DNA of 64,000 nt from Diogma glabrata (Eukaryota; Arthropoda; Insecta; Diptera; Cylindrotomidae). This document shows positions 15,401-26,031 of this stretch, piece by piece (position 1 is the stretch's first letter; each line of letters opens with the position of its first letter). The notes under the pieces are model-generated. The model searched no databases. It was not told the origin of the DNA and saw only the letters and a program-made list of their open reading frames with translations. The translations under genes and the position numbers were made by a program. The DNA lies in assembly GCA_963693315.1 (NCBI GenBank), contig OY856187.1, positions 46,642,485-46,706,484 on the forward strand, given 5' to 3'.

Positions 15401-17446
15401 AACAATGGAACAGCAAATATTTCGCAAGCAACCGCATTACTACATCCAGCGAATAATCAAATATTACAACGTGCTGCTTTTTATAGTAGCAATGGAAATG
15501 TTGGTGGAAATTTTATTCTCCTATCGATGAATCAAAGTCAACCGATGATGGATTTTAGGTAAAATTTTATTCATTTTTTTTTTAAATTGATTATTGTTAA
15601 ACGATTATTGTTTTTATTTACAGATTAAACGAAGAAGATTATACATTGGAAGATTGTGATGAACGAGCGCGTATTTTACGTGAAATAGAAATAGCAGAAG
15701 GTGTTGAACCACCACCAGGATTTCGTCCAACAACACCACGTACTCAACCATTACCGCAAACACAACAACAAAATCCAGCGCAACAAAATCAAACATTCCA
15801 TCAAGTTGTTAATGGAAATCAAAATGTTACTAATAATAACAATAATAATGTTAGTAATAACAATTGTACTACAAATAGTAATAACAATAGTAATATAGTT
15901 AATCCGGCAACACAATGGCAAATGGTTTTAACACCAAATGCAGCAACATTACAAAATTTATTTGGTCCAAATAATTTGATATTACAAAATTTTTTATCAA
16001 CTGAAGATGTACCAAGAATTCATTCACAAGTTGATTATATACATTGTTTGGTGCCGGATTTACAGAAAATTACATCGTGCAGTTTTTATTGGGGTAAAAT
16101 GGATCGCTATGAAGCTGAAAGGTTGCTTGATGGAAAACCAGAAGGTGAGTGGTTGGATGTTTTTTTTTCTTGAATTTGATAAAATTGTGTTTTCTTTCTT
16201 AAATCGATTGAAGAAGTTTGGCTTTTAAAATTTTTTGAGACAAAAAAACTAACATTATATGATTAGCATTAATTAAAATCGATATTATGACAACAAACTT
16301 TTAGAGAAAACAATCGTACTTTGATATGTTTGGTAATGCAGTGGAGCTTATACGCTACGGGTATGACTACCCCGCGTACTCCCTCCTATTTACATAGGAG
16401 CTAACATTACATATCACACATCACTAGCAATAGTAGTAAGATATCAGTAGTCGAGGTGAAAACTTAGGGGTTCTAACGGATGAACTCTGTTGACATCTCT
16501 AAACGAGGTGGCTGATCCGGTGGCTGGTTTCCAGGTGGCTGGTTTCCAAAAGGTAGTGTTTGAATAGCTACAGACCGCTTGTCTCTATACATCGTCCTTT
16601 TGGACGGTAATTTTAACCTAATACAACTTATCGTTTTTAATAGAGTCGCTTTACCGAAGCACAAGTCTCCAGATTAGCTAACAATACCTAGTCAATTGCT
16701 AAAAATTATGGTCTAGACATTTTCATAAGTTGAACGCATTTGATATTCTATGATATACAAGTGTTATGAGCTACTATAAAACGATTAATTCCCCAAGTAA
16801 TCTTAACAAATTATTGGACAAAGGACCTTAACGAACGAAATGCGAAAATAAAGCATGATCTGGGCTCACGAAAGAGAGGACCATAGTGAATAGTGTCCCG
16901 CAGAGTTCTGATCTTCGATACTAGCTGAAAGAAGCGCTTTTCGTTGGTAAGGGTAATTACGCCTAAAAGTATTCTATATTTTCAACAATAACAACCTTGA
17001 CTTAGTAAATAATGTGTTTTTCTTTATTTTTTTCAGGAACATTTTTACTACGTGATTCAGCACAAGAAGAATTTTTATTCAGTGTATCGTTTAGAAAATA
17101 TGCAAGATCACTACATGCTCGAATTGAACAGTTCAATCACAAATTTAGTTTTGATTCTCATGATCCAGGTGTATATACAGCATCAACAGTAACTGGTTTA
17201 CTAGAACATTACAAAGATCCAGCTTGTGTTATGTTCTTCGAACCAATGCTTACAATTCCACTCAATCGTAATTTTCCGTTTTCCTTACAACAATTGTGTC
17301 GTGCAGCAATTGTTAGTAATACAACATACGATGGCATAAATGATTTCTCACTACCATCAACATTAAAAAGTTATCTAAAAGAATATCATTATAAGCAGCG
17401 GGTACGTGTTCGTCGTTTTGATGAACATACATATGCTAATTCCTAG
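2768..17446 (+). CDS. Socs36E: Suppressor of cytokine signalling, SOCS5/SOCS36E type (spliced, 4 coding exons)
   Basis: Join 2768..3422, 14736..15558, 15624..16144, 17037..17446 gives 803 codons (802 aa) with frame kept at every junction. The protein is a cytoplasmic adaptor of an ECS (elongin B/C-cullin 5) ubiquitin ligase that damps JAK-STAT and EGFR signalling. Residues 1-600 are low-complexity and rich in Asn, Ser and Thr. [13 protein letters not shown] block (from about residue 629) is the extended SH2 subdomain typical of SOCS4/5. The SH2 domain runs from about 648 ([11 protein letters not shown]) to 745 and has FLLRDS with the phosphotyrosine-binding Arg672. A SOCS box follows, with BC box [10 protein letters not shown] at 749-758, then LPSTLKSYL and the [12 protein letters not shown] tail of the SOCS5 group. 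The start is the only usable Met: an in-frame TAA lies directly before it. The symbol follows the Drosophila member of this subgroup. A polyA signal candidate is AATAAA at 17711-17716. Confidence 0.93.
3423..5400 (+). other. SOCS intron 1, first part: no clear feature
   Basis: AT-rich intron. Around 4709-5315 several frames stay open for 60-80 codons in overlapping frames, suggesting a decayed coding remnant, but I match it to no family. Confidence 0.4.
5640..7473 (+). mobile_element. Decayed hAT transposon with BED finger (ZBED-like transposase)
   Basis: Broken frames together give the hAT order. A BED-type finger lies at about 5675-5790 (CxxC, then a NMRSHL-like segment). [10 protein letters not shown] and [10 protein letters not shown] follow at about 6335-6415, then [18 protein letters not shown] at about 6558-6615, the region around SKLHPRFK at about 6890, and the C-terminal dimerisation block ending YLSAPVSTF at about 7290. 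Many stops and shifts make it a non-functional remnant. The right end may be the ctgggttgcaca-like terminus (read on minus) near 7473; I see no matching left terminus. It lies in SOCS intron 1 on the same strand. Confidence 0.75.
7540..9270 (+). mobile_element. Decayed LINE (R1/I-like, with RNase H), C-terminal half
   Basis: Broken frames give, in order: the post-RT segment (LAWENLG at about 7992, then a WYPK-like stretch); an RNase H start resembling [14 protein letters not shown] at about 8450; a VWVPGH-like segment near 8745; [10 protein letters not shown] at about 8822-8850; and a C-terminal zinc-knuckle block ([11 protein letters not shown], then CRFC-like [11 protein letters not shown], then NCP) at about 9020-9115. 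Stops and frameshifts throughout. The clade is inferred from the fused RNase H and terminal knuckle. Confidence 0.7.
9271..11080 (+). other. SOCS intron 1, middle part: nothing recognised
   Basis: Very AT-rich, short homopolymer runs, no convincing ORF or repeat pairing seen by eye. Confidence 0.5.
11090..11340 (-). mobile_element. LINE RNase H fragment
   Basis: The minus strand reads [16 protein letters not shown] near 11300-11255, the GNE-ADALAR signature of LINE RNase H domains, then LLPGQF. Stops follow. It looks separate from the fragment at 12440-13160, because in an intact element this motif would lie between TDGSRT and the terminal zinc knuckle. Confidence 0.6.
11341..12440 (+). other. 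SOCS intron 1: unassigned repeat-like DNA
   Basis: GC content is higher than in neighbouring intron sequence, and opposite-strand ORFs at 11413-11784 and 11532-11891 overlap. I recognise no domain. It lies between LINE fragments and is probably transposon-derived. Confidence 0.35.
12440..13159 (-). mobile_element. LINE RNase H / terminal zinc-knuckle fragment
   Basis: The open minus frame at 12742-13158 holds WHTDGSRTN (RNase H start) and a TPTIFQ segment matching TVFQAE of LINE RNase H domains. Further on, at about 12560-12500, the minus strand reads [13 protein letters not shown], the terminal zinc knuckle. The RNase H catalytic half between them is missing or scrambled. The upstream edge at 13159 abuts a plus-strand LINE 3' copy. 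Confidence 0.65.
13160..13396 (+). mobile_element. LINE family A, 5'-truncated 3' end with poly(A)
   Basis: Encodes the last ~50 residues of the ORF ([17 protein letters not shown] type), a short 3' UTR with ttgttgtgacacat and a pure A tail at about 13378-13396. By eye it differs from the copy at 58588-58820 by one base over about 220, so it is young. It sits between pieces of an older minus-strand LINE. Confidence 0.85.
13600..14000 (-). mobile_element. LINE reverse-transcriptase fragment
   Basis: The minus strand reads [21 protein letters not shown] at about 13755-13690, matching the region of LINE reverse transcriptases after YADD (GLGVNPxKTELVLF type). Stops on both sides. It is probably part of the same old element as 12440-13159, split by the family A insertion at 13160-13396. 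An unrelated 133-codon ORF on the plus strand is likely its shadow. Confidence 0.6.
14010..14735 (+). other. End of SOCS intron 1: nothing recognised
   Basis: AT-rich intron ending in a pyrimidine-rich acceptor (tttaattctttttag) at 14735. Confidence 0.5.
14736..15558 (+). CDS. Socs36E: SOCS gene coding exon 2
   Basis: Residues 219-492 plus two bases of the next codon. Mostly Asn/Ser/Thr low complexity, with one ordered-looking basic island: Cys276-x2-Cys279, eight residues, Cys288-x2-Cys291 (CENCKRKF, then CKSC), followed by a Lys-rich WGIGRFKKG stretch. Donor TTTAG followed by gtaaaa; the next intron is only 65 bp. Confidence 0.9.
15624..16144 (+). CDS. Socs36E: SOCS gene coding exon 3
   Basis: Residues 493-666. 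Begins with an acidic conserved-looking segment ([16 protein letters not shown]), then EPPPGFRP, a Gln/Asn-rich linker, the extended SH2 subdomain and the first SH2 helix ([15 protein letters not shown]). Acceptor ttacag, donor GAAG followed by gtgagt. Confidence 0.92.
16145..17036 (+). other. SOCS intron 3
   Basis: 892 bp. Contains a short tandem duplication of a 16-17 bp unit (gtggctggtttcca) at about 16509-16545 and a small inverted repeat at about 16381-16400. No coding feature recognised. Confidence 0.5.
17037..17446 (+). CDS. Socs36E: SOCS gene coding exon 4 (SH2 and SOCS box)
   Basis: Residues 667-802. Carries [26 protein letters not shown], the FSFDSHDP strand, [12 protein letters not shown] and the entire SOCS box, ending in the short tail [10 protein letters not shown]. 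Acceptor tttttttcag at 17036. This exon alone identifies the family. Confidence 0.97.
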
Positions 17447-18844
17447 TGTCAAGGGATTTTTCAAAAATGTCGGTCATTTTTATTTTCGTTTTATAGAAAA
17501 TAATTTAAATTTATATTATTTTTATTGTTATAGAAAAATTTATTTTTATATTAGTTTTTATTGAAAACTTTGGCTGGTTCCATAATTTGTCATACAAAAA
17601 AGTCTTCAATCAAAATTTATTTATTATAAAAATTTACTTTAGACAATTTCTATTATTTTCATTTGTTCACTTATGAATCTCATTCAGAAATTAATTTATT
17701 TATTTTAGAAAATAAAAAAGTAAAAGAATTTTCATAACTAAAACAAATTAAGTAGTAGTGCCAACTGTATTTTTAAATTAAAAAAAAATTATATATTTAT
17801 AAATATATACAAATTAAACATCTTCATTACACATTCATTAATATGTATTATATATAATTAACTATAATAATCAATATAACTCGATGGCAGGGCAGACGTT
17901 TGTTTAAAACAACAAATTAATAGTTATGTATGTTAGTATTTTTCCTATTAAATTTTGAAATGGGAGTGGCTTAGTAAAATTTAATCAAAAAGAAAAAAAT
18001 TTAGTTTAAATTAAATTAAATAAAAATCACTAGTCGAAAATATTTAATTAATTTTTTTCTGTGTTTAGAACTGAAAATTTTAATTTTTAAATTATTGTTT
18101 CGTTTTAGTTTAAATTGTACTAATAATTTTAAACAGGATAGGTAATATCTTAAAGAAAACACTCGTTTAGGAGATCATTCGTTAATCGTAGAGCTAAAAA
18201 CTATAAAAAATTAAAACATTTTATTTGCCGCCTTCCCAACTTTTAACCTCTAACAGGTTAAGGTTAAAAAAAATTATAAATTAAAATTCCTTAATGTTTT
18301 TGTATTTATATATATGAAAATTTAATAGAAGTAGATAGACTACATATTATCATATTATTTATATATATATTTGCTATTCTTATAATAATTATTTTTAAAT
18401 AGAAACAATTAATTTAAATAAAATAACAAAAAAAAAATAAATAATATTAAATGTTTAGATACAATAAAAAATAATTTTCAGTAGATATTAATCATATATA
18501 AATATGTGTACTGTTAAAATAAATAAAGTAATTTTTAGTTTAATTTTTATTTATGTTTAAAGTAAACACAAAAGTTTATAATGTAAATGTATAATTATAT
18601 AGACAAACAATTAGAAAATTGAAAAAAAACAATATATTACAAATAAACGTAATTTTCCTTTTTTGGGCTATAAAAAAATTGTTTTTTTATAAATTGGATG
18701 ACCTATATAATGACTTGAACAAAGACCAAAGGGACAATCACAAAAAAGATGTTTGACAAAATTTGTATAACTTAGTTGCATTCTATTATTGTCTATCGAG
18801 GCGAGTTTTGCTGATATAAACAAACGCCTGCGATTTCTCACCCA

Positions 18845-18891
18845 TTTAGTCGTATTGTGGTTTTCTAATCAGAAAACACAATTCGACTAAA
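18845..18891. repeat. Short hairpin
   Basis: Arms of about 21 bp (tttagtcg..ttttct and its complement) with one mismatch around a 4-base loop, AATC. Probably a MITE-type or recombination-derived hairpin. Confidence 0.6.
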
Positions 18892-19802
18892 GACTCGGTT
18901 AAGTTACGTGTTGCTGTCCCTGCCACATAAATAACTACTCTCAAGAGGTTTCGAATCAGTGGTGGAGAGTTGGCTTTTGGGATAGTTTAGATTAATCTTA
19001 ATTTACAGCTACAAAATATTAAAGATTAAGTTTGGACCAAGTTTACTCCTCTTTTCGTAAATATGTATAAAAAGTAAAAACTCAAAAATGGGATAACAAA
19101 CTTGTGAAAAAATTAAAGTATGAAAAAAATTAATGCATGAAAATAAGTAAATTTTGACTATAAAATGTCGGACACTATCCGTTTCATTTTTGTGAAATTA
19201 ATTTAATAACATGAGACGCTTCCATTTTACTTTTTAGTGCTTAAGAGAGGATTAATTTTTATAATTAGTTTTTGTTGAAGTGAAACAAACTTCTTTATCG
19301 CCGCATGAGAGAAATTTTATAGCAGTGTTAAAATAAAAAAATTCGTCACGATTTTTGGTTACGCGCCATGTTGTTTTTTTATAGATTTTAATTTTGTTTT
19401 GGTAATTTTATTTTTATTTTGTTTTGTTATAAATAACAAAATTAAAAATAAGAGTTTTTTTATTCGCCTATGTATTAAAGTGTTTCTTTATTACTGTGAT
19501 TTGCGGCCTTAAAGTGTCACTTTTTAACTATTTATTTTGTTGTCATAGCTACGTCCAAAAAAAGTAAAAAACATTTGTATTTGTTTAAATTCTATAAAAA
19601 ATAGAAATTCAAATTCAAAATTTCATTATCCAATTAAAATAGTTGTTATCATTTGTTGCCATAGTTATACAATAATTTGGAAAAGATAACAAATATTTTG
19701 TCAAAGGCAACTTGTTCCACATATTTTTATTTCAAAATTTTTGCAAATTTATAATTTTAATTCAGAATAAATATTTATTTTATAAATATTTTGATTGCGG
19801 CG

Positions 19803-19948
19803 AATAACAAATAGTATATGATGCACGGACGTAATCTATTTTGGACTTAATGTGGGTGCAAATCTCGGCTAGCGCCTCGATTTGCAAACTCCACATACGT
19901 CCAACATCTTTAGCTTTACGTCCTAGCATCATAATGTACTATTTTGTT
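19803..19948. repeat. Hairpin (fold-back) element with tcggct/gcctcg core
   Basis: Nearly the whole segment is palindromic. The outer arms at 19803-19834 and 19916-19948 and the inner arms at about 19840-19864 and 19876-19902 pair around a centre reading tcggctagcgcctcga. The hairpin at 25349-25455 has almost the same centre. Confidence 0.65.
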
Positions 19949-20916
19949 TTCGAGATAAGACAATAAATATTATGCAAGATAAAAGCTTTATTTTCTATTG
20001 ATTATTGTGGTTTGTTGTACGGTTATGTAAAAAGCAAAAAGAATTTATATTTGTGTTAAGATAATTGTTGTTGACGATTGAGATTGTGGTTGGTTGGTAA
20101 GAAATATCTTGTCAGAATTGATTTTTAAAATAAAATAAAAGGAAAAGATTTAAAAGTTTCTACATTGGGAAGGACTTACAGCGGCTTTAAACATAAACAA
20201 AGAAAATTATGTTGGTAGTTAAATTAGTAGTAGGTTTTGTGGCATGAGTTGAATTTAAATATAATTACTTTATAATGTAATCTTTTACCGTGGGCAAAAT
20301 TTAAAGAAGCAGAAGCATTCATAAAGTTTAATCTGAAAATGTTAATTGTGAAAATATTTTCCAAATTAATTTCAGATTATTGAGAGATATAATGTATAAA
20401 AGTATTTCGAAATATTGCTGAAAATCCTTTGGCGGCTAGTAAACAAATTTATAATTAAAATAACAAAAGAGTTTAAGGTTCTTCAATTTTTCCAAGTAGT
20501 AAAATTTCCAAATCAATTCGAAAAGGAAGTTATAGCAACAACTATAAAAATAAATAATTGGAATTGTGTTTCAAATTTTGTTTTCGGAACAACTGGTTTA
20601 TGAGGAACTCCAAACTTCTACCACAGTTCAACTAATTGCCTGTCAATAGAACATGCAAACATTTCCAAATCTTGTTAAAGAATTTAGCGTTTTGATTTTA
20701 CTTACCATCAAACGTTGCAGGCGAACAGTGTGGAGTGTATCACAGATATATACGAAGATATATACTCACCAAACAGTTGGTTATCAATAATCGGCGTTTT
20801 TTTCTTAAGTCTTATCTACCTAATATCTGTGAAGTTGTAAATAGTAGAAAAATGATATGTCATAAAGAAGTTTCACTTCTTACCTGTATGTAAGGTACAG
20901 GTGGTACACAAACGTT

Positions 20917-21531
20917 CTTTTTTTTTAAATGAAAAGTGTTGTGTTATAGGGTTTACAATATGTGTCACAACAACACATAAATACCTTTAAAGACGTAGGT
21001 CCCACAACAACTTGCGCTTTAAGGTATTGATGAACGCTTTTTTTAAACCTCTGCGGATTGAAACCATCTGAGACTATGGATTCCGGCAAACTATTCCACT
21101 TGTATGCAGTTCGGGCAAAGAAGTCTTTCTCCGATCTGCCAGTATGACAGCGCGGGATCTCGACCGTTTGACTGGTTGCGCTAGCCGATTGCCGAGTGGA
21201 ACGGGGGTAAGAATAAGTTTGAGGCATGATGCCGCTGATTTCATCTGAGCACCGTTGATGACGATATTTGAAAAACAAAAAAAACAACGAGGTCAGCAAC
21301 AGTGCGACGATGTTGATGGGAATTAAGTTTTAATGTCAAATCTCGATCTTCCACAATTCGTATAGCCTGTTTTTGAACAGAGTCCAAGAGGGCCAAGATG
21401 GAAACAGAAGCAGCACCCCAAATTTGACAACAGTACTCCATACAGGGACGGATATATGACTTATAAACATGGAGCAAATGGTATGAAGTGAAAAATGTTT
21501 TGCATCTATTTAAGAGGCCGAGTTTTCTAGA
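20917..21531 (-). mobile_element. LINE family A, 5'-truncated copy
   Basis: Minus-strand copy of the C-terminal ORF region ([35 protein letters not shown]) plus 3' UTR, with the A tail represented by a T run at about 20918-20927. One frameshift near 21260 splits the ORF. It diverges visibly from the 58105 copy, so it is older. Confidence 0.85.
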
Positions 21532-21674
21532 TTTAAATTAACATTGCTTGTTTTAATGCGTTTATGCTTTAATGTTTTCTATATGTATAAAATACAATAG
21601 ACCGGGAGGCAGCGTTACATTTTTGTTAGTGGTTTGATGCCGATTGAATTTAATTTTTATAGATAGATTAATTA

Positions 21675-22184
21675 GTCCCTGGGCCCATGCCGATTTCATG
21701 TGATAATTACCACATATTTTATACGTCGTGTGGCGCCTGTCCTTAACGAGCCCGAAAACTTCTGTTCTGCCATTTTCCTCAAATCGGCCGCTTTTTCGTT
21801 CGGCAAGCTACGAAAAATGCCGATTGCCAGCGATCTTCTAAAATTTTTTAGCTATGGGGATTGGAAATTTGATTTAGAACACGAGGGTAACCTTGTCCGA
21901 CAAAAATTTGTCTGCTATTGTCTAGTCTGACAGCCCAAACATCCAAAATGTCAGTTGTCGGACTCGACGATAGCAGACACATTTTGGTCTGACAAGCTTA
22001 CCCTCGTGTTCTAAAACAAATTTCTAACCCCCACAGTTAAAAAAAATGTGGTAAAAATTTACAAGATCGCTGGCAATCGGCATTTTTCGGAGCTTGCCGA
22101 ACGAAAAAGCAGCCGATTTGAGGAAAATCGCAGAACTAAAGTTTTCGGGCTCGTCAAGGACAGGTTGCTTCAGGAAGTATAAAG
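21675..22184. mobile_element. Fold-back element, copy 1
   Basis: Long inverted arms centred near 21945, with paired segments such as ggcaagct..gaaaaatgccgattgcc and its complement, and gaacacgagggtaacctt and its complement. The left end starts TA-GTCCCTGGGCCCA. The right end breaks off at agtataaa, so this copy is truncated. A second copy lies at 31477-31989. It encodes no protein. Confidence 0.8.
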
Positions 22185-22189
22185 GTATA

Positions 22190-23430
22190 TCGGGGTAAAA
22201 CCGTCAGCTGGGGCAATAAAAGTTTTGAGCGATCATTGAATCTAAGTGAGGAACAATATTTTTTTCGGCAAACAGCTGTAAAATTTAACTTTACTGACGC
22301 TAGGGAGAAGGTTAGAGTCTTACTTTTTTGACATATAACCAAAGTGGATGTAAAGTAACGCCATTTTTTCTATTCTTGTGGCGGCAGTAAAGTAACTCAT
22401 ATTTTTATGGCAGCAGCAAAGTAACTTTCATATTTTTACGACGGCAGTAAGTAACATAACATGAGATTATTAACTATCATTGATGAGACATTGATGTGAC
22501 AAATATGAGATTATGAATTTGAATCTTATATGTTTTCGTAAAAGCAGCAACTCGTGCCACATTTACGTCGTTAATGCTTTTAAATCCATACATTCGACAG
22601 ACAAACGTTTACATTTGAGTCTTCGATGTTTCTTTGTAGTTTATCAATATCACAAAATTCACAATTGTGCATATCCGATATGTCTATGAATGTAACCACG
22701 TATGTAACCACATTTCAATAAATTTTATGAATTTTCGTTTTTTTGGTGTGAATGTAAATAAAAACTATGAAGGGGCTAACATTTCAAGGCTTTGTGATAC
22801 CCAGACTTCGGTTTGGGTTAAGGAATATTATACAGTTTTCGGCAAAAGGCTTTTATGGACCTTGAGGACCTTGTTTCTAGTTTTGGCAGCGATGTATATT
22901 AAACAAAAAATTCTTTGTAAAAGTACAAGAAAAAAAAATAATTACAAAATCAAAAATTGAAGCTTATTTTCCAACTGTTCCTGTTATTCAGAAGTCTGGA
23001 ATCAGACAAAAAATTACTCAAGAAATATCTGCCTAATAATTACAATTTTTGTTAAAAAACGAAATTTAATCTGCACAGCTTGATATTTTCCAACGGGTCC
23101 TATAAACTGGGAGGATTTTAAACTGGATTGAACCATATTCCATGTCCAATTTCATGTTCAATTACATTTCATGTCATACAAATAATTAATTTTATTTTTT
23201 TCAAAAAAATTGGTTTGAAAATAAATGAAAACCATTCGTTTGACACCATCCATGATGGTAAGAATATTAATCTTGAATCGCATATCGGTTCGATTTAATA
23301 CTAGTAAAAACTGTGAGCTTGCAAAATAGTCCTGGGCGAGCTTAAATAAACTGACACGGTGATGCCCAATTCAAAGACTTCAACTCCAGGCTATCATTAT
23401 TGCAGAAACTATCTGTGTAATAGGCGATTT
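22190..23430. other. Intergenic, nothing recognised
   Basis: A few near-repeats of a cggcagtaaagtaac-like phrase occur at about 22360-22455. The 97-codon plus ORF at 22667-22960 shows no domain. Confidence 0.4.
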
Positions 23431-23435
23431 CAGTT

Positions 23436-24490
23436 CTAGGTGGTATTAGAATTAAAAGATAACCAACCATTTCTCGAAGAAACCTGAACTTTGTAAGATA
23501 TTTCGCAGTCAAAGCAGGTTGTTGTTAAATAATCAGTGATCATGGCTACACTTAGTTCAACGGCATCTGTTGGTGGTTTATGCTCAATTTCCGATTCGCG
23601 TGTCCAATTTTTTATCTGTTGGTGGTTTATGCTCAATTTCCGATTCGCGTGTCCAATTTTTTTTCCACAATAGAGTCTAAAAGCCGCATCCCTAGTCTCC
23701 TTATTAAAAATATCAAGAGTTGGCAGGCGTAGCATTTGTTGGCAGGCGTAGCATTGCAATAGTTTCATTTGTTCTCATTGCACTAGTAGCAGCAATCTAG
23801 TAGCAGTCTGTGAATTTTATCTAAACCGGATTTTATTGCCATTTTTAACCCTTGGCCTCCTAACTACGACTGCATAGCAAATCATAGGTTTTATGATCGC
23901 AGTGCAAATTCAAAGCATAAGTTTTGGAGATAACTCCCAAGTTTTTTCCGAAAGGTCTTTTGCATTGCCATAAACTAGTGGTTCATTTTTGAAGTTTGTT
24001 TTCAATGTGAGCCATACAAGTTAATTTTCTATCTAAGATTACACCCAATTACTTAATTAGAACTCCTATCTGAATTACTTCTTCAAATAATCTTAAAGGT
24101 GCAATATTGATATCATCTGTGAAGTGAAACAAATCTGTCTTACCTGCATTAACAGTCAATCCGGTTTAAAGGCACCATTTTTCGATTATTACAAGTGTCC
24201 ACCTGACAGTTCAGTTTTTTGGACAAAAATTTCTGGAGTTTACTTGCAGCAATAGTAATTATAATATTTCCACAGAACTGTTACTAAGTGTCTCTAGAAG
24301 CTTTGCATAAATCATACTTATAAAGTTTTTGAGATGTAGTAAATTTGTCTCAATGACCTTGTGTGTTTGTAGCTCTTGCAGTATTTTCAGCTTTAAAGTT
24401 CTTTTTTGTGAATCTGCAGCCTTATTCTGACATTCGATAGCCTTCGTTTTACACCCAATTTCGATAGACTTCATTTATTTGGTACTTGGT
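23436..24490 (-). mobile_element. LINE fragment between RT and RNase H (R1/I-like)
   Basis: Minus-strand frames read, in order: a VNAGKTDLFHF segment (post-YADD); LGVILDRKLT..HIENKLQK at about 24060-23980; a GKNLG segment; and, at 23768-23436, MLRLPTLDIFNKETRDAAFRL, which matches the LLxLPPLDL...ATRxAxRL region before RNase H. A 49-bp direct tandem duplication sits inside the last ORF. Confidence 0.75.
23565..23663. repeat. 49-bp tandem duplication inside LINE fragment
   Basis: Two adjacent copies, 23565-23613 and 23614-23663, each beginning atctgttggtggtttatg. They are essentially identical, so the duplication is recent. Confidence 0.9.
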
Positions 24491-24950
24491 CGAAAAGAAC
24501 TATGGTTTTAAAACGAAGGCTATCAAATGTGAGAGTAAGGCTGCTGTTTTATTAATGGACGTGCTTTTCTGAAAGAACCCTGAATTGTCATTTGCAAATT
24601 ATTTGCACCCTCTTCGATTTTTTTTCCTTGAGACATAGGTTTTGCATCGGTTTTAGCTGACTTTCAAATAATTCCCTGTACATAACTTGTTTCTAAAGGT
24701 GAGTTTATCAAGTACATTGATTGTGTTGTGAATATGCAAATGATGCATATCTTCTGTTTCTTTTTTACACAAAGTAGTGCTTGAATATTAATGATTTTAG
24801 GACCGGGTTGCTGTTCTTTTTTATAATAATCTTTTTTTTATTTTTTACGAATTATCAATTTGGTAAAAAAACGAGATAAAAATTGTCTAGACTCTCCCCA
24901 GAAAACCAAATTTTAACTAAAATATTTACAAAGAAATAACATCCATTGTT

Positions 24951-25714
24951 AGTATCTTACCGTTTCTGGTTTTATTGATAGTAAATTTTACTACAAATAA
25001 AAACTCCAAGCTTTAGATCATAAATTTCGTTTTTCTATAGCAACTGTTAAAACGTGCTATTATCAACTAAAATTAGAGGGAAAAGTTGCGCTTTACCATC
25101 AAGGGTAGATAAAGTAGTACTTAAACAGCAAGGGTAAATAAAGTATTTTGATATAAGTATTTTGCTGAACAAAAAAAATTGATTTGTTTATTTATTTATA
25201 AAATTCAAAAAGTTATCAAAGCCACCTATACTCATTTTTTCGTGAAACTGTTTTTTCCTGATACTTTTATAATACATTTATCATAGTCTTTCTTCATTTT
25301 TTGGTCTTCTGTAACAAATGCTATAGAAAAAAATGTTGTATTCCACACGACGATAAAATTTCATTATCTTCTCGATGCTTATTAGCGTCTCGGCTGACGC
25401 CTCGACGCTAAAATCGCTCTCGAAGATAAAGTGCAATTTTATCGTCTTGTACAATAAATAACTATTTTTTATTATAAATATTTCGGTACTTTTTGGGACC
25501 TTCCTCAGTATAATTATTTTGATGTGTTATCCTGAACACTCTTTGAACTTAATATTCTGAGTGAGTGTTCAGGATAACACATCCAAATAATTATACTGAG
25601 GAAGGTCCCAAAAAGAACCGAAATATTTATAATAAAAAAAGAAATTTATGATCTAAAGCTTGGAGTTTTTATTTGTAGTAAAATTTACTATCAATAAAAC
25701 CAGAGACGATAAGA
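24951..25714. repeat. Large palindrome with interrupted left arm
   Basis: The right arm is continuous (25564-25714). The left arm is in two parts, outer 24951-25028 and inner 25465-25540, separated by about 436 bp. The inner arms match with two mismatches in 76 and flank a 23-bp loop. The inserted DNA contains the hairpin at 25349-25455. It lies just downstream of the ZAD gene 3' end. Confidence 0.8.
25349..25455. repeat. Hairpin element with tcggct/gcctcg core
   Basis: Arms about 44 bp (acgacgataaaatt.. and complement) around tcggctgacgcctcg. It shares this core with the hairpin at 19803-19948. Confidence 0.7.
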
Positions 25715-25798
25715 TAATTTTATCGAGTAGATCAGATTCTTTGTACATACCGAAAGGCGTATACATTGAGCATCAATATTTATAATAATCCATTGTTA

Positions 25799-25804
25799 TT
25801 TATT
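25799..25804 (-). promoter_or_regulatory. Candidate polyadenylation signal of the ZAD gene
   Basis: AATAAA on the minus strand about 90 bases past the stop codon. It is one of several A/T-rich hexamers nearby. Confidence 0.4.
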
Positions 25805-25893
25805 TTATTGTTATACTAAAATCCAATAAAACTTCATAAATGAACTTCAATATTTAAACAAATAATTTAAATAAATATATATCCTCCATTTTC

Positions 25894-26031
25894 TTATGCT
25901 ACAATAAACTGTGACCCTAAATCGATTGGATCATTGCAACTAAGTAATCGTACTTTCCGTCCATCATCTGTTACGTATTCAAATTGAATATTATCACTAA
26001 ATCCAACAGCATTAACCGAATCAGTTGACGG
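25894..26031 (-). CDS. ZAD zinc-finger gene exon 8 (last)
   Basis: 45 residues and the TAA stop: [11 protein letters not shown] to GSQFIVA. Acidic/hydrophobic tail with no finger. Acceptor ttgtttaag. Confidence 0.85.
   Translation of the reverse strand, partial: PSTDSVNAVGFSDNIQFEYVTDDGRKVRLLSCNDPIDLGSQFIVA

Larger units (their letters stand above)
17447..20916 (+). other. SOCS 3' UTR and intergenic DNA
   Basis: Extremely AT-rich. AATAAA at 17711-17716 is the first candidate polyadenylation signal, and more follow near 18540. Two hairpins are listed separately. No gene recognised; the 62-codon ORF at 20415-20603 has no visible homology. Confidence 0.45.

Noticed and set aside
20415..20603. 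62-codon plus ORF
   Set aside because: AT-rich, Lys/Ile/Phe/Asn composition typical of random ORFs in this DNA, no motif.
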